Origin: JBIOWF01 sp044868295 | GTDB lineage: Bacteria; Actinomycetota; Actinomycetes; Streptosporangiales; Streptosporangiaceae | NCBI GenBank assembly: GCA_044868295.1 | Contig: JBIOWF010000268.1 | Span: forward strand, 1 to 18,374 | DNA: 18,374 nt | Direction: 5' to 3' | Shown: positions 1 through 7,344 of the stretch, in pieces | Layout of the letters: each line of letters opens with the position of its first letter | How positions within the stretch are numbered: position 1 is the stretch's first letter | Made by a program: the position numbers and the translations under genes | The notes under the pieces: model-generated | Databases searched by the model: none | Seen by the model: only the letters and a program-made list of their open reading frames with translations | Told to the model about the DNA's origin: nothing

Positions 1-2543
1 AGATCGTCGAACTGCACGGCGGCTCGATCCACGTGGCCGACCAGGAGACCGGTTGCCGTATGGTCGTCGACCTCGCAGGCAGGTCCGCCGTCAGCGACAC
101 CACTCAACTTGAGATCGCCCATGCGGACCCGCCCCGCCTGGTCGCACGGGGCGCGCCCGCAGGCGAAGCCGTTGTCGGAATGACCCAGGCTGCGGACAGC
201 TCTGCGGTCCGAAACAGCTCTGGGGTCCGAAACAACGGGGTCGGCAGAGGACAGGAGCGCGAGGAAAGGGACGACCAGGGCAGCGGCGACGGCGAACAGA
301 ACAACAGTCGATGGGTCGACGGGGAACAGAGTGGCGGGCGATGGGTCGACGGGGACCAGAACAACGGTGGATGGGTTGACGGGGAACAGAGTGGCGGGCG
401 CTGGGCCGACGGGGCAGTAGGCGACGGGGGCCACGACAGTACGGAACAGGGTGACGGGCCTACCGAGGGCGGAGACAGGGGCGACGACGAAGCGGGCGGC
501 GGAAAACAGGTCGGCGGGGAGGTCGACCGTGGGGAGCAAGGCGGCGCGGTAGGGGGCGACGACGAAGCGAATGGCCGACGTGGGCTGCCGGCGCGGCATC
601 CATGGGCTGCGCCGCAACCGCATGCGCCCGCAGTCCCCGGGTCGTATCCGGTGGGCGCGCGCTATGCCGGTTCGGGGCTCTCGCCGACGGTCCGAGCGGC
701 GTTGGGGGCCGGGATCGGCATGTTCGCCGGCTTCGCAGTGGGGCTCTTCGTCGCGTTCTTCCTCGGACTGGCATTCGGGGGTGTGTCCGGGGTCCTCGCG
801 ATGCTGCTCATCACCTGCCTGGGTGCCGTGATCGGAGCCGCCATGGGCTCCGCTGCCCGGCGGGGCCATGGACAGGCTTCCGGCCCCGGGATCCACCCAC
901 TGCCAGACGGGCTCCTCCCGCCCCCGGCATACGTGCCGCCGCCGTTGTTTCCCCGGCCGGATCTGCCGGACACCCCTGTGTGGGTGCTTCCGGTCGCCGC
1001 CGCCGTCGGGCTGGTCGCGGCGATCGCCCTGCCGCAGGGTTCGGCCGGGCTCGGCCTGGTGCTGACGGCGGTCGTGATGGGGATGGGCGTGTTGCCCGCG
1101 TTGTGGGTGCGTGCGCGGCGTGGCGATACGGCGGGCGGGCTGTCCAAGGTGCGGCTGGGTGCGCGGCGTGGCGATACGGCGGGCGGGCTGTCCAAGGTGC
1201 GGCGCGGCGGCGGCGCGGCCACGCCGCCCGCGTCGTGGTCGTTCGCGTGGCACAGGTTCACGCCGTGGACGGTGGCGCTGGGGCTGCTCGCGTACGCGAT
1301 GGTGTCGGTGGCGCTGTTCCGTGACGCCGAATGGCTGGTCACGCCCGTGCTGCTGGCCGCGTTCGGGATGGCCGCGCTCGCGCTGTCAGGGGGTGGGACG
1401 GGCTGGCTGGGAGCGATCCGAGGCGGGCTCTCGGTGATCCTTGCCCTGGTGCCGGTGCCGTGGTTTCTCGCAACACCGACCAAGCGGCTGCTGAGGCGCC
1501 GAAGGCTGCTGCCCGGATTGGCGAGCCTCGGCGTCACCGTGGTGCTGCTGAGCGTGTTCGGGAAGTTGTTCGCTTCGGCCGATCCCGTTTTCTCGGCCTA
1601 TCTCAGGCAGTTGCTCCAGGCGCCGGACTGGGCGTCGAGCATGCCGTTCCGGATCTTCTTGTTCGTGGTGTTCGGGGTGTTCACGGCGTCGGCCGTGCTG
1701 GTCCTCATGCGGCCGGTCGCCGAGCCGGTGGGCCCCGATATGCGGATGTCGGTCGCCCGCACGTTGTGGGTGATCCCGCTGGCAGGGCTCAACCTGCTGT
1801 TCGCGTCGTTCGTCACCGTGCAGATCACTGTGCTGTTCGGAGGCGACCGGCGGATCGTGTCGACCGCCGGGCTGACCTACGCGGACGACGCGAGGGCGGG
1901 CTTTTTCCAACTTGTCACGGTCAGCCTTTTCGTGCTGGGAATCGTGGCCGTGGCCGTGCTGCTGCTGTCCCTCAAAGGGAACGCCGACCGGTGGATCCTG
2001 GCCGGGCTGCTGGGGCTGCTCTGCGCGTTCACGCTGGTCATCCTGGTGTCGGCCATGCTCCGGCTCGGCATCTACATCGACGCTTACGGCCTGACGCGAC
2101 TGCGCGCCTCGGTCGGGGCGACGATCTGGTGGCTGGGCGCGGTGTTCATGCTGGTCCTGGTGGCGAGTGCGGTACGGCTGGCGCGTCGGGAAACGACCTG
2201 GCTCCCTCGGAGTTTGGTCCTGCTCACCGGCGTCTCGTTGCTGGCGTTCGCCGTGTGGAATCCGGACGCGCGGGTGGCCGAGACGCAGTTCGCCGTCCGA
2301 GGCGTTGACCGGATGGATCAGGACTACCTGGGGCATCTCGGGGCGGAAGCCGTACCGGCTCTGGACCGGCTGCCGGAGCCGGTCCGCAGTTGTGTGCTGC
2401 GTGAGGTGGTCGCGGTGAACGAGCTCGCCGCCCCCGATCCATGGAACGGCTGGAATATCGCCCGCGAGCGGGCCCGCGATCTGCTGGACAGGCATCCCAT
2501 CAGGGCGAGCGCCATTTGCGACGAGTCGGCCACTCGGAACTGA
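1..2543 (+). CDS. Histidine kinase C-terminal tail fused in frame to DUF4153/DUF4173-type polytopic membrane protein (5' partial)
   Basis: The frame is open from the first complete codon (base 3). The first residues, IVELHGGSIHVADQETG then CRMVVDL, are the end of a HATPase_c domain of a sensor kinase. With no stop they run into about 200 hydrophilic Gly/Asp/Arg-rich residues and then a membrane protein. Counting from the GTG at base 33, two hydrophobic segments start near residue 220, two more near 320, and about nine lie in 407-760. These include WVIPLAGLNLLFASFVTVQ followed by LFGG, typical of the DUF4153/DUF4173 group. A short soluble tail (YLGHLGAEAVPALDRLPEPV, then WNGWNIARERA) closes the protein. 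No internal start has a convincing Shine-Dalgarno sequence: the ATGs at 60 and 180 lack one. I therefore read it as one fused gene, though a separate membrane gene with an unrecognised start is possible. The molecular function of the membrane domain is unknown. A close paralogue follows downstream. Confidence 0.75.
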   Translation, partial: IVELHGGSIHVADQETGCRMVVDLAGRSAVSDTTQLEIAHADPPRLVARGAPAGEAVVGMTQAADSSAVRNSSGVRNNGVGRGQEREERDDQGSGDGEQNNSRWVDGEQSGGRWVDGDQNNGGWVDGEQSGGRWADGAVGDGGHDSTEQGDGPTEGGDRGDDEAGGGKQVGGEVDRGEQGGAVGGDDEANGRRGLPARHPWAAPQPHAPAVPGSYPVGARYAGSGLSPTVRAALGAGIGMFAGFAVGLFVAFFLGLAFGGVSGVLAMLLITCLGAVIGAAMGSAARRGHGQASGPGIHPLPDGLLPPPAYVPPPLFPRPDLPDTPVWVLPVAAAVGLVAAIALPQGSAGLGLVLTAVVMGMGVLPALWVRARRGDTAGGLSKVRLGARRGDTAGGLSKVRRGGGAATPPASWSFAWHRFTPWTVALGLLAYAMVSVALFRDAEWLVTPVLLAAFGMAALALSGGGTGWLGAIRGGLSVILALVPVPWFLATPTKRLLRRRRLLPGLASLGVTVVLLSVFGKLFASADPVFSAYLRQLLQAPDWASSMPFRIFLFVVFGVFTASAVLVLMRPVAEPVGPDMRMSVARTLWVIPLAGLNLLFASFVTVQITVLFGGDRRIVSTAGLTYADDARAGFFQLVTVSLFVLGIVAVAVLLLSLKGNADRWILAGLLGLLCAFTLVILVSAMLRLGIYIDAYGLTRLRASVGATIWWLGAVFMLVLVASAVRLARRETTWLPRSLVLLTGVSLLAFAVWNPDARVAETQFAVRGVDRMDQDYLGHLGAEAVPALDRLPEPVRSCVLREVVAVNELAAPDPWNGWNIARERARDLLDRHPIRASAICDESATRN
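300..419 (+). repeat. Four 30-bp in-frame tandem repeats
   Basis: Four 10-residue units of the type NN(S/G)(R/G)WVDGEQ and SGGRW(V/A)DG.. occur as 300-329, 330-359, 360-389 and 390-419. Units 1/3 and 2/4 match each other best, so a 60-bp unit was probably duplicated. A decayed continuation is visible to about 460. The array lies in the hydrophilic linker between the kinase tail and the membrane domain. Confidence 0.85.
1111..1206 (+). repeat. Two-copy 48-bp tandem duplication in a membrane-protein loop
   Basis: Bases 1111-1154 and 1159-1202 are identical over 44 nt, giving a 48-bp (16-codon) period. The encoded repeat is RRGDTAGGLSKVR, in a basic loop between the second and third groups of transmembrane segments. 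The near identity suggests a recent event. Confidence 0.9.
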
Positions 2544-2744
2544 GGGTGTCCGCTGTGATGTGATCTGGCGCGCTTCGGGGGCAAGGCTGAAGAATCGGCC
2601 GTTCCGAGTGGTCCGTACGGATCGATAACAAATGCACGAGATCTTCACAGATTGGCCTGAGTCGTCTGCACAGCGTCGCCCTAGTGTGCGGATGTACCGG
2701 ATCCAGCGACCGTCGTATGGCCGGTCATTCCCGGAAGGATTCTT

Positions 2745-5195
2745 GTGAGCGACACATCCCATCCGGATCCTCTCCCGGCAGATGATCCGACCCAAAAGCC
2801 TTCTGATCCCGAGGCATCGGGTCACCACAGATCGGACACCAGCCCGGCTTCGGACGCGAGCTCGGCTTCGGACGCGAGCTCGGCTTTGGACGCGAGCTCG
2901 GCGGACACCGCGCACGTGTTGGATGCGAAGCCGACGTCAGGCGAGGAGAACACTTCGGGTGCCGTGCAGGCTTCGGATGCGAAGCCGACTTCGGAGGAGG
3001 AAGACGCTTCGGGGGCGAAGCCCGGTGGTCAGGGAGGGTCGCCTCGGGGGGAGGGGTGGGTCGCGCCGGTGACCGGCCGGGACGCGGTGGACACGATCGC
3101 CTCCGGCATGCGTGCGATCAAGCCTCAGCCGGATGCCCGGTCGACCGCCACACCGAACGCGCCGACCGCACCGCCGGTGCCGACCGCACCGACCGCACTG
3201 AACGCGCCGCCTGGGTGGCCCGCTCCGCCGTCACCGATGTCCCCGGCCTACCGGCCGCCCGCGCCGCAACGCTCGTCGTCGAAGGTCGGGGCCGCGGTGG
3301 GGGCGGGGATCGGCCTGCTCGTCGGGTCGTTCGTGGGGCTCGTTTTCGCCATCGCCGGAGGGGCCGTCGGGGTGATCATCGGGGCTGGCATCGTGCTCGC
3401 GATGACTTCCGGAGGCGCCGCCCTCGGCGCGTCAGGCGGGAGCTCCGCCTCCGCCGCGATCCCGCCTCCCCATCGCGTCGTGGCGGGACCGCCTGCACCC
3501 GCGGGACCGCCTGCACCCGCGGGACCGGCGGTGCCCGGCGGGGCCAGGGCAGGCAAGCCGGAGCAAGCTGAGCAAGGCGAGAGGTGGGCAGGGCAGGCCG
3601 AGATGCGGGGCCGGCAGGCCGAGATGCCGGGGGCTCCTGGGCCGAGTCCGGCGCCTTACATGTCGCCGCTGCTGTTTCCCAGGCCGGAGCTGCCGGAGAC
3701 GCCGAAGTGGGTGCTTCCGGCCGCCGCCGCCGTCGGAGTCGTCGCGGCGATCGCGTTGCCGTACGCCGCGACCGGGCTCGGTCTGGTGCTCACCGCGGTC
3801 GCCATGGGGGCGGCCGCGCTGCCCGCGCTGCTGCCGGGCGCGCGGAGCCGCATTTCCCCAGCCGCGCTGCCCGCGATCCTGCCCGCCCCGCGCGGCCGCA
3901 TCACCCCGTGGACGGTGGCGCTGGGGCTGCTCGCGTACGCGCTGGTGTCGGTGGCACTGTTCCGTGACGCCGAATGGCTGGTCGCTCCCGTGCTGCTGGC
4001 CGCGTTCTGGAGCGGTGCGCTCGCGCTTTCAGGGGGCGGGGTGGGCTGGCTGGGCGCGATCAGGGGCGGGCTCTCGGTGGTCATCGCGTCTTACCCGGTG
4101 CCCTGGTTCCTGTCGAAGCCGGTCAAGCGGGTGCTCCGGCGCAGGAGGCTGCTGCCGGTCCTGGTCAGCGTCGGCATCACCATGCTGCTGCTGGGCGTGT
4201 TCGGGGTGCTCTTCGCTTCGGCTGACGCCGTGTTCTCGGCATTCGCGACAAATCTGCTGCAGGCGCCGGAGTGGGCGTCGAGCCTGCCACTGCGGATCTT
4301 CCTGTTCGTGGTGTTCGGGGTGCTGGTCGCGGCGGCGGTGCTGGTGGGGCTGCGGCCGGTGGCCGAGCCGAAGGCGCCGGATCTGCGGCGCCAGATAAGC
4401 ACCACGTTGTGGGTGATCCCGTTGGCGGGGCTCAACCTGCTGTTCGCGTCGTTCGTCACCGTGCAGCTCACCGTGCTGTTCGGAGGCAACCAGCGGGTCC
4501 TGTCGACCTCCGGGCTGACCTACGCCGAATATGCCAGGTCGGGCTTCTTCGAGCTGGTCACGGTCAGCTTCTTCGTGCTGGGGATCGTCGCCGGAGCCGT
4601 GTGGCTGCTCAAGCTCAAGGGCCGTACCGACCAGTGGATCCTCTCCGTGCTGCTCGGGCTGCTCTGCGCGTTCACGCTGGTCATCCTGGGGTCGGCGGTG
4701 CACCGCCTGGGCCTCTACGTCGATCCTTACGGGCTGTCCCGGTTGCGTGCTTCGGTGGGGGCGACGATCTGGTGGCTGGGCGCGGTGTTCGTGCTGGTCC
4801 TGGTCGCAGGCGCGGCGCGGCTGGCGAACCGGGGGACGTCCTGGTTCGCGCGCGCTGTGGTGCTGCTGACCGGCGTCTCGTTGCTGGCGTTCGCCGTGTG
4901 GAATCCGGAGGCGCGGGTGGCCGAGAGCCACATCACCGCCCGCCAGCAGGCGGAATACGCGATCGACCGCGACTACTTGGGCGACCTCGGGGCGGAAGCC
5001 GTACCGGCCCTGGACCGGCTGCCGGAGCCGGCCCGCAGTTGCGTGCTGCGGGATGTGGTCGCGGTGAACGAGCTGGATCGCCCCGACCCGTGGAACGGCT
5101 GGAACCTGGCCCGCGCGCAGGCCCATGACCTGCTCGTCAAGCACCCGATCAAGGCCGACACGGTGTGCCGCGACGACACGGTCAGCATGCCCTGA
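2745..5195 (+). CDS. DUF4153/DUF4173-type polytopic membrane protein, tandem paralogue
   Basis: An 816-residue protein starts at GTG 2745, preceded by GGAAGGA five bases upstream. Residues 1-175 are low-complexity, acidic to Pro/Ala-rich and presumably cytoplasmic. A Gly-rich hydrophobic pair (about 180-225) is followed by a Pro/Ala linker, then WVLPAAAAVGVVAAIALP and about nine further transmembrane segments, including LWVIPLAGLNLLFASFVTVQ. The C-terminal soluble motif DYLGDLGAEAVPALDRLPEP and WNGWNLARA closes it. The membrane and C-terminal parts match the upstream gene almost residue for residue, so this is a tandem duplication with fast-diverging linkers. The 201-bp gap and good ribosome-binding site suggest independent translation and possibly its own promoter. 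The family has no established biochemical function, so membrane assignment is firm and role is unknown. A kinase neighbour hints at envelope signalling, which is inference only. Confidence 0.88.
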   Translation: MSDTSHPDPLPADDPTQKPSDPEASGHHRSDTSPASDASSASDASSALDASSADTAHVLDAKPTSGEENTSGAVQASDAKPTSEEEDASGAKPGGQGGSPRGEGWVAPVTGRDAVDTIASGMRAIKPQPDARSTATPNAPTAPPVPTAPTALNAPPGWPAPPSPMSPAYRPPAPQRSSSKVGAAVGAGIGLLVGSFVGLVFAIAGGAVGVIIGAGIVLAMTSGGAALGASGGSSASAAIPPPHRVVAGPPAPAGPPAPAGPAVPGGARAGKPEQAEQGERWAGQAEMRGRQAEMPGAPGPSPAPYMSPLLFPRPELPETPKWVLPAAAAVGVVAAIALPYAATGLGLVLTAVAMGAAALPALLPGARSRISPAALPAILPAPRGRITPWTVALGLLAYALVSVALFRDAEWLVAPVLLAAFWSGALALSGGGVGWLGAIRGGLSVVIASYPVPWFLSKPVKRVLRRRRLLPVLVSVGITMLLLGVFGVLFASADAVFSAFATNLLQAPEWASSLPLRIFLFVVFGVLVAAAVLVGLRPVAEPKAPDLRRQISTTLWVIPLAGLNLLFASFVTVQLTVLFGGNQRVLSTSGLTYAEYARSGFFELVTVSFFVLGIVAGAVWLLKLKGRTDQWILSVLLGLLCAFTLVILGSAVHRLGLYVDPYGLSRLRASVGATIWWLGAVFVLVLVAGAARLANRGTSWFARAVVLLTGVSLLAFAVWNPEARVAESHITARQQAEYAIDRDYLGDLGAEAVPALDRLPEPARSCVLRDVVAVNELDRPDPWNGWNLARAQAHDLLVKHPIKADTVCRDDTVSMP
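2846..2899 (+). repeat. Three 18-bp in-frame repeats, ASDASS type
   Basis: Units 2846-2863, 2864-2881 and 2882-2899 differ by a single base and encode A-S/L-D-A-S-S hexapeptides in the N-terminal tail. Further degenerate (A)SDAKPTSEEE-like pairs follow to about 3010. Confidence 0.8.
3483..3518 (+). repeat. Two 18-bp in-frame repeats, AGPPAP type
   Basis: Identical 18-mers at 3483-3500 and 3501-3518 encode AGPPAP twice, followed by a diverged third unit from 3519. They lie in the Pro/Ala linker between the first hydrophobic pair and the main membrane domain. Confidence 0.8.
3813..3908 (+). repeat. Diverged 48-bp tandem duplication (16-residue period)
   Basis: Segments 3813-3860 and 3861-3908 encode AALPALLPGARSRISP and AALPAILPAPRGRITP. 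The period and the place in the protein match the 48-bp duplication at 1111-1206 of the upstream paralogue, but the sequences are unrelated and this copy pair is older. Confidence 0.75.
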
Positions 5196-5240
5196 TCCGG
5201 GCTCGCGACGACACGGTCAGCATGCCTTGATCCGGGCTCG
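5171..5240. repeat. 35-bp tandem duplication spanning a stop codon
   Basis: Bases 5171-5205 recur at 5206-5240 with one mismatch (C at 5191, T at 5226). The unit covers the last codons and the TGA (5193-5195) of the membrane-protein gene, so the second copy lies just past the stop. It also alters the reading of a possible small antisense ORF here. Confidence 0.88.
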
Positions 5241-5382
5241 CCACGGGCACACTGGCCTGATCGGGGCCGGCGATGGTCATGGCGACGCTTCCGATCAGGC
5301 TCGTGATGATCACGGCTGTTGCCGTGAACGTGGTGGCGGTGGTGATGGTCGTGTTGCCCTTCCCGGACGGCTGCGGGGGCAC
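5182..5382 (-). CDS. Possible small membrane peptide, 66 aa
   Basis: From GTG 5382 this reading encodes a 66-residue peptide with one hydrophobic stretch (TATAVIITSLIGSVAMTIAG). Nearly all its third positions are G or C, as in real genes here. The frame stays open and protein-like further upstream, to a stop near 5455, but has no start codon there, so it may be the remnant of a longer gene. No well-spaced ribosome-binding site precedes the GTG: GGAAG abuts it. The 3' end runs through the 35-bp duplication and converges on the membrane-protein gene. I do not recognise it. It could also be a chance antisense frame. Confidence 0.3.
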   Translation of the reverse strand: MPPQPSGKGNTTITTATTFTATAVIITSLIGSVAMTIAGPDQASVPVASPDQGMLTVSSRARIRAC

Positions 5383-5396
5383 CTTCCGGGAAGGGC
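5356..5396. terminator. GC-rich perfect inverted repeat, possible U-less terminator
   Basis: GCCCTTCCCGG at 5356-5366 is repeated as its exact reverse complement at 5386-5396, around a 19-nt loop. No T-run follows on either strand. It could terminate the membrane-protein transcript, as actinobacterial terminators often lack a U-tract, or be an operator for ridA, which starts 88 bp away. Confidence 0.45.
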
Positions 5397-5483
5397 CTGG
5401 CTGAGTCCACGCGTACGGCGTCTCGCTGGTCCAGTACGATCCAGCAAAGGTGGTCTATACCGGCTCAATGTGGGGATGGCGAC

Positions 5484-5870
5484 ATGGGTGGCAAGCAGGA
5501 GATCCGGACGTCCGATGGCGCCGCGCCGGTGGGGGCGTACTCGCAGGGGCTCGTTGTGGGCGACTTCGTGTTCACGTCTGGAGCGGGCCCGCTCGACCCG
5601 CAGACCGGGGAGATCGTCGGCGATGATGTGGCGGCCCAGACGCACCAGACATTGCGGAATCTGGGCGCGATCCTCGCGGTGCACGGCCTGACCTTCGACG
5701 ACGTCGTCAAGTCGACCGTCCACCTGCAGAACCTGAAAGAGGACTTCGCGGCCTACAACGAGGTCTACAAGTCCTACTTCACCGAGCCGTACCCGGTCCG
5801 TACGACCGTGGGCTCCGACCTGATGAACATCCTCGTCGAGATCGACTTCGTGGCCTACAAGGGCCGTTGA
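5484..5870 (+). CDS. ridA: RidA-family (YjgF/YER057c/UK114) enamine/imine deaminase
   Basis: A 128-residue protein of standard length for the family. RidA enzymes are cytosolic homotrimers that hydrolyse reactive enamine/imine intermediates, such as 2-aminoacrylate released by PLP enzymes, to the keto acid and ammonia. Visible hallmarks are GAYSQGLVVGDFVFTSGAGP at about 17-36, the central QTHQTLRNLGAIL helix, the substrate-carboxylate Arg in YPVRTTVG near residue 106, and the Glu in LVEIDFVAYKGR near 119. These indicate an active RidA-type member. The start is ATG 5484, with GGGGA about 8-9 nt upstream. Its stop lies 14 bp before the next ORF, so the two are likely one operon. The exact Rid subgroup cannot be settled by eye. 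Confidence 0.9.
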   Translation: MGGKQEIRTSDGAAPVGAYSQGLVVGDFVFTSGAGPLDPQTGEIVGDDVAAQTHQTLRNLGAILAVHGLTFDDVVKSTVHLQNLKEDFAAYNEVYKSYFTEPYPVRTTVGSDLMNILVEIDFVAYKGR

Positions 5871-5884
5871 GAAGGGCAGCTGAG

Positions 5885-7099
5885 ATGGACAGCTCCCTAT
5901 ACGTCTTCGTCGAGGACCTGCGCGGCGAAGGTGTCGACAAGGTGCTGGACCGGGTCGCGGACTACGGCGTGAAAGGTGTCACCGTCGCCGCCGCCTATCA
6001 CCGGGCGCGGGACGTCACGCCGCACGGCGCCTCCCGCGTGACGCTCCGGCGCGACGGGGCCCACTTCCCGCCGCCCGAGGACATCTTCGACGGGCTCCGG
6101 CTGGTGCCTCCGGTGCAGGAGGGCGCGGCTGAGCAGCCCCTCGCCGAGCTGCGCCGCGCCTGCACGGAGCGAGGACTGAAGCTCCACGGCTGGACGATCT
6201 TCCTGCACAACACCACGCTGGGGCTCGCCAACCTCGACGTCACCGTGCAGAACTGCTTCGGCGACCGGGGCTCCCCGGCCGACCTCTGCCCGGCCCACCC
6301 CGACGTCCGGCTGTACGCGGTCGCTCTCGCGCGGGCCGTGGCCAGGCAGGGCGTGGACAGTGTGGTCGCCGAGGCCCTGCACTTCGGCACGTTCGGCCAC
6401 GGCTATCACCATGAGCGCTGTTTCGTGGCGCTGGGCCCGATGGACGCCTTCCTGTTCGGCCTCTGCTTCTGCCACCACTGCATGCGGCGGGCGGCCGATC
6501 TCGGGGTGAACGCCGAGGTCGCCAAGGAGGAGTGCGCCCGCATCGTGGGCAGCGTGCTGGACGGCGACCCGCCGGCGCAGGGCGAGGTGACCCGGGCCGC
6601 GCTGACGGCCTACGCCGGGCCTGAGGTCGTCGCGTACGCGCGCGCCCGGTCGGAGACTGTGACATCGCTGGTGGCCGAGGTGTCGGCCGCGGTGAGCGGG
6701 GAGGGGTCGAGGCTGACGTTCATGGACGCCACCGGCGCCTGCAAGGGGTACGCCGACGGGCTGCCGCCGGCCGGGCTCGCCTCCCACGACGCCTGGCAGC
6801 TCGGCGTCGACCTGGTCGCCCTCGGCGACCTCGTGCCGTCGTTCTCCGTGCTCGCCTACGCCAGGGACGCCGCCCGGGTGGCCGACGACGTGGCGGCCTA
6901 CCAGCGGTCGGTCGGCAAGGATCGGGAGCTGCGGGCCGTCCTGCGGCCAGGAGCGCCGGACACGGACTCCGAGGACCGGCTCGCCGCCAAGGTCCGGGCG
7001 GTGAAGGCGGCCGGAGCTCAGGCCGTCGACTTCTACGCCTACGGCCTGGCGCCCTTCAACGTCCTGGCTCGCATTCCGGGCAGCCTCGGCCCCGCCTGA
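5885..7099 (+). CDS. Uncharacterised, probably TIM-barrel (glycosidase-like) protein, 404 aa
   Basis: I chose ATG 5885, with GAAGG a few bases upstream. An in-frame TTG at 5867 overlaps the ridA stop and is less likely. The sequence alternates strands and helices as in a TIM barrel: YVFVEDLRGEGVDKVLDRV at the N-terminus, then KGVTVAAAYH, LKLHGWTIFLHNTT, DLCPAHPDVRLYAVALARAV, VDSVVAEALHFGTFGHGYHH, a CFCHHC cysteine/histidine cluster near residues 195-200, VVAYARARSETVTSLV and finally AQAVDFYAYGLAPFNVL. Conserved-looking acidic and His residues at strand ends fit a hydrolase. CFCHHC may be structural or bind metal. There is no signal peptide, so it is presumably cytoplasmic. It lies in an apparent operon with ridA, next to a LacI-family remnant, so catabolism of a sugar or amino sugar is a guess. 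No specific activity can be assigned. Confidence 0.75.
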   Translation: MDSSLYVFVEDLRGEGVDKVLDRVADYGVKGVTVAAAYHRARDVTPHGASRVTLRRDGAHFPPPEDIFDGLRLVPPVQEGAAEQPLAELRRACTERGLKLHGWTIFLHNTTLGLANLDVTVQNCFGDRGSPADLCPAHPDVRLYAVALARAVARQGVDSVVAEALHFGTFGHGYHHERCFVALGPMDAFLFGLCFCHHCMRRAADLGVNAEVAKEECARIVGSVLDGDPPAQGEVTRAALTAYAGPEVVAYARARSETVTSLVAEVSAAVSGEGSRLTFMDATGACKGYADGLPPAGLASHDAWQLGVDLVALGDLVPSFSVLAYARDAARVADDVAAYQRSVGKDRELRAVLRPGAPDTDSEDRLAAKVRAVKAAGAQAVDFYAYGLAPFNVLARIPGSLGPA

Positions 7100-7112
7100 C
7101 GGCCCCGCCTCC

Positions 7113-7261
7113 CCTGGCCGGCGGATCGGAGATCACCAGGGCGATGGAGTCGGTCCGCTGGTGGCCAGGCTGCGCGCCGCCGAGTTGGGGACGTACCCGA
7201 GCTCGTTGACGGCGCGCACCACCGCTTCCCTGATCTCGGGCGTCACCATGGCCTGGCCGTT
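7113..7261 (-). pseudogene. LacI-family repressor remnant (end of HTH and hinge, frameshifted)
   Basis: The minus strand reads NGQAMVTPEIREAVVRAVNE then LGYVPNSAARSLATS. This is the C-terminal half of a LacI DNA-binding headpiece with its hinge helix (ELGYVPNSAARSLA). After SLATS the frame hits a stop at 7133-7135, but the +1 frame continues as TDSIALVISDPPA, the canonical start of the LacI core domain. Restoring one base near 7164 joins them as SLATS-R-TDSIALV. The first helix-turn-helix is absent upstream and the effector domain is absent downstream, so only about 150 bp survive. It lies antisense and convergent to the TIM-barrel gene, and probably once regulated that or another sugar locus. 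Confidence 0.8.
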
Positions 7262-7344
7262 CCCGGCCCGTTCGACGGCCACCGGGACGGGCACGACGGG
7301 CACCCCGACTCCGCCTGAGAGCGGTCGCGCGGGCCGAGGGGCAG

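Noticed and set aside
300..460. CRISPR-like array of regular repeats
   Set aside because: The units are contiguous, in frame and have no unique spacers. They are a coding minisatellite.
2544..2744. Promoter for the second membrane-protein gene (TAGTGT at 2682-2687; palindrome TCCGTACGGA at 2612-2621)
   Set aside because: No matching -35 hexamer at proper spacing was found, and a single 10-bp palindrome is not enough to name an operator. Apart from the GTG's Shine-Dalgarno sequence, nothing in the gap can be supported.
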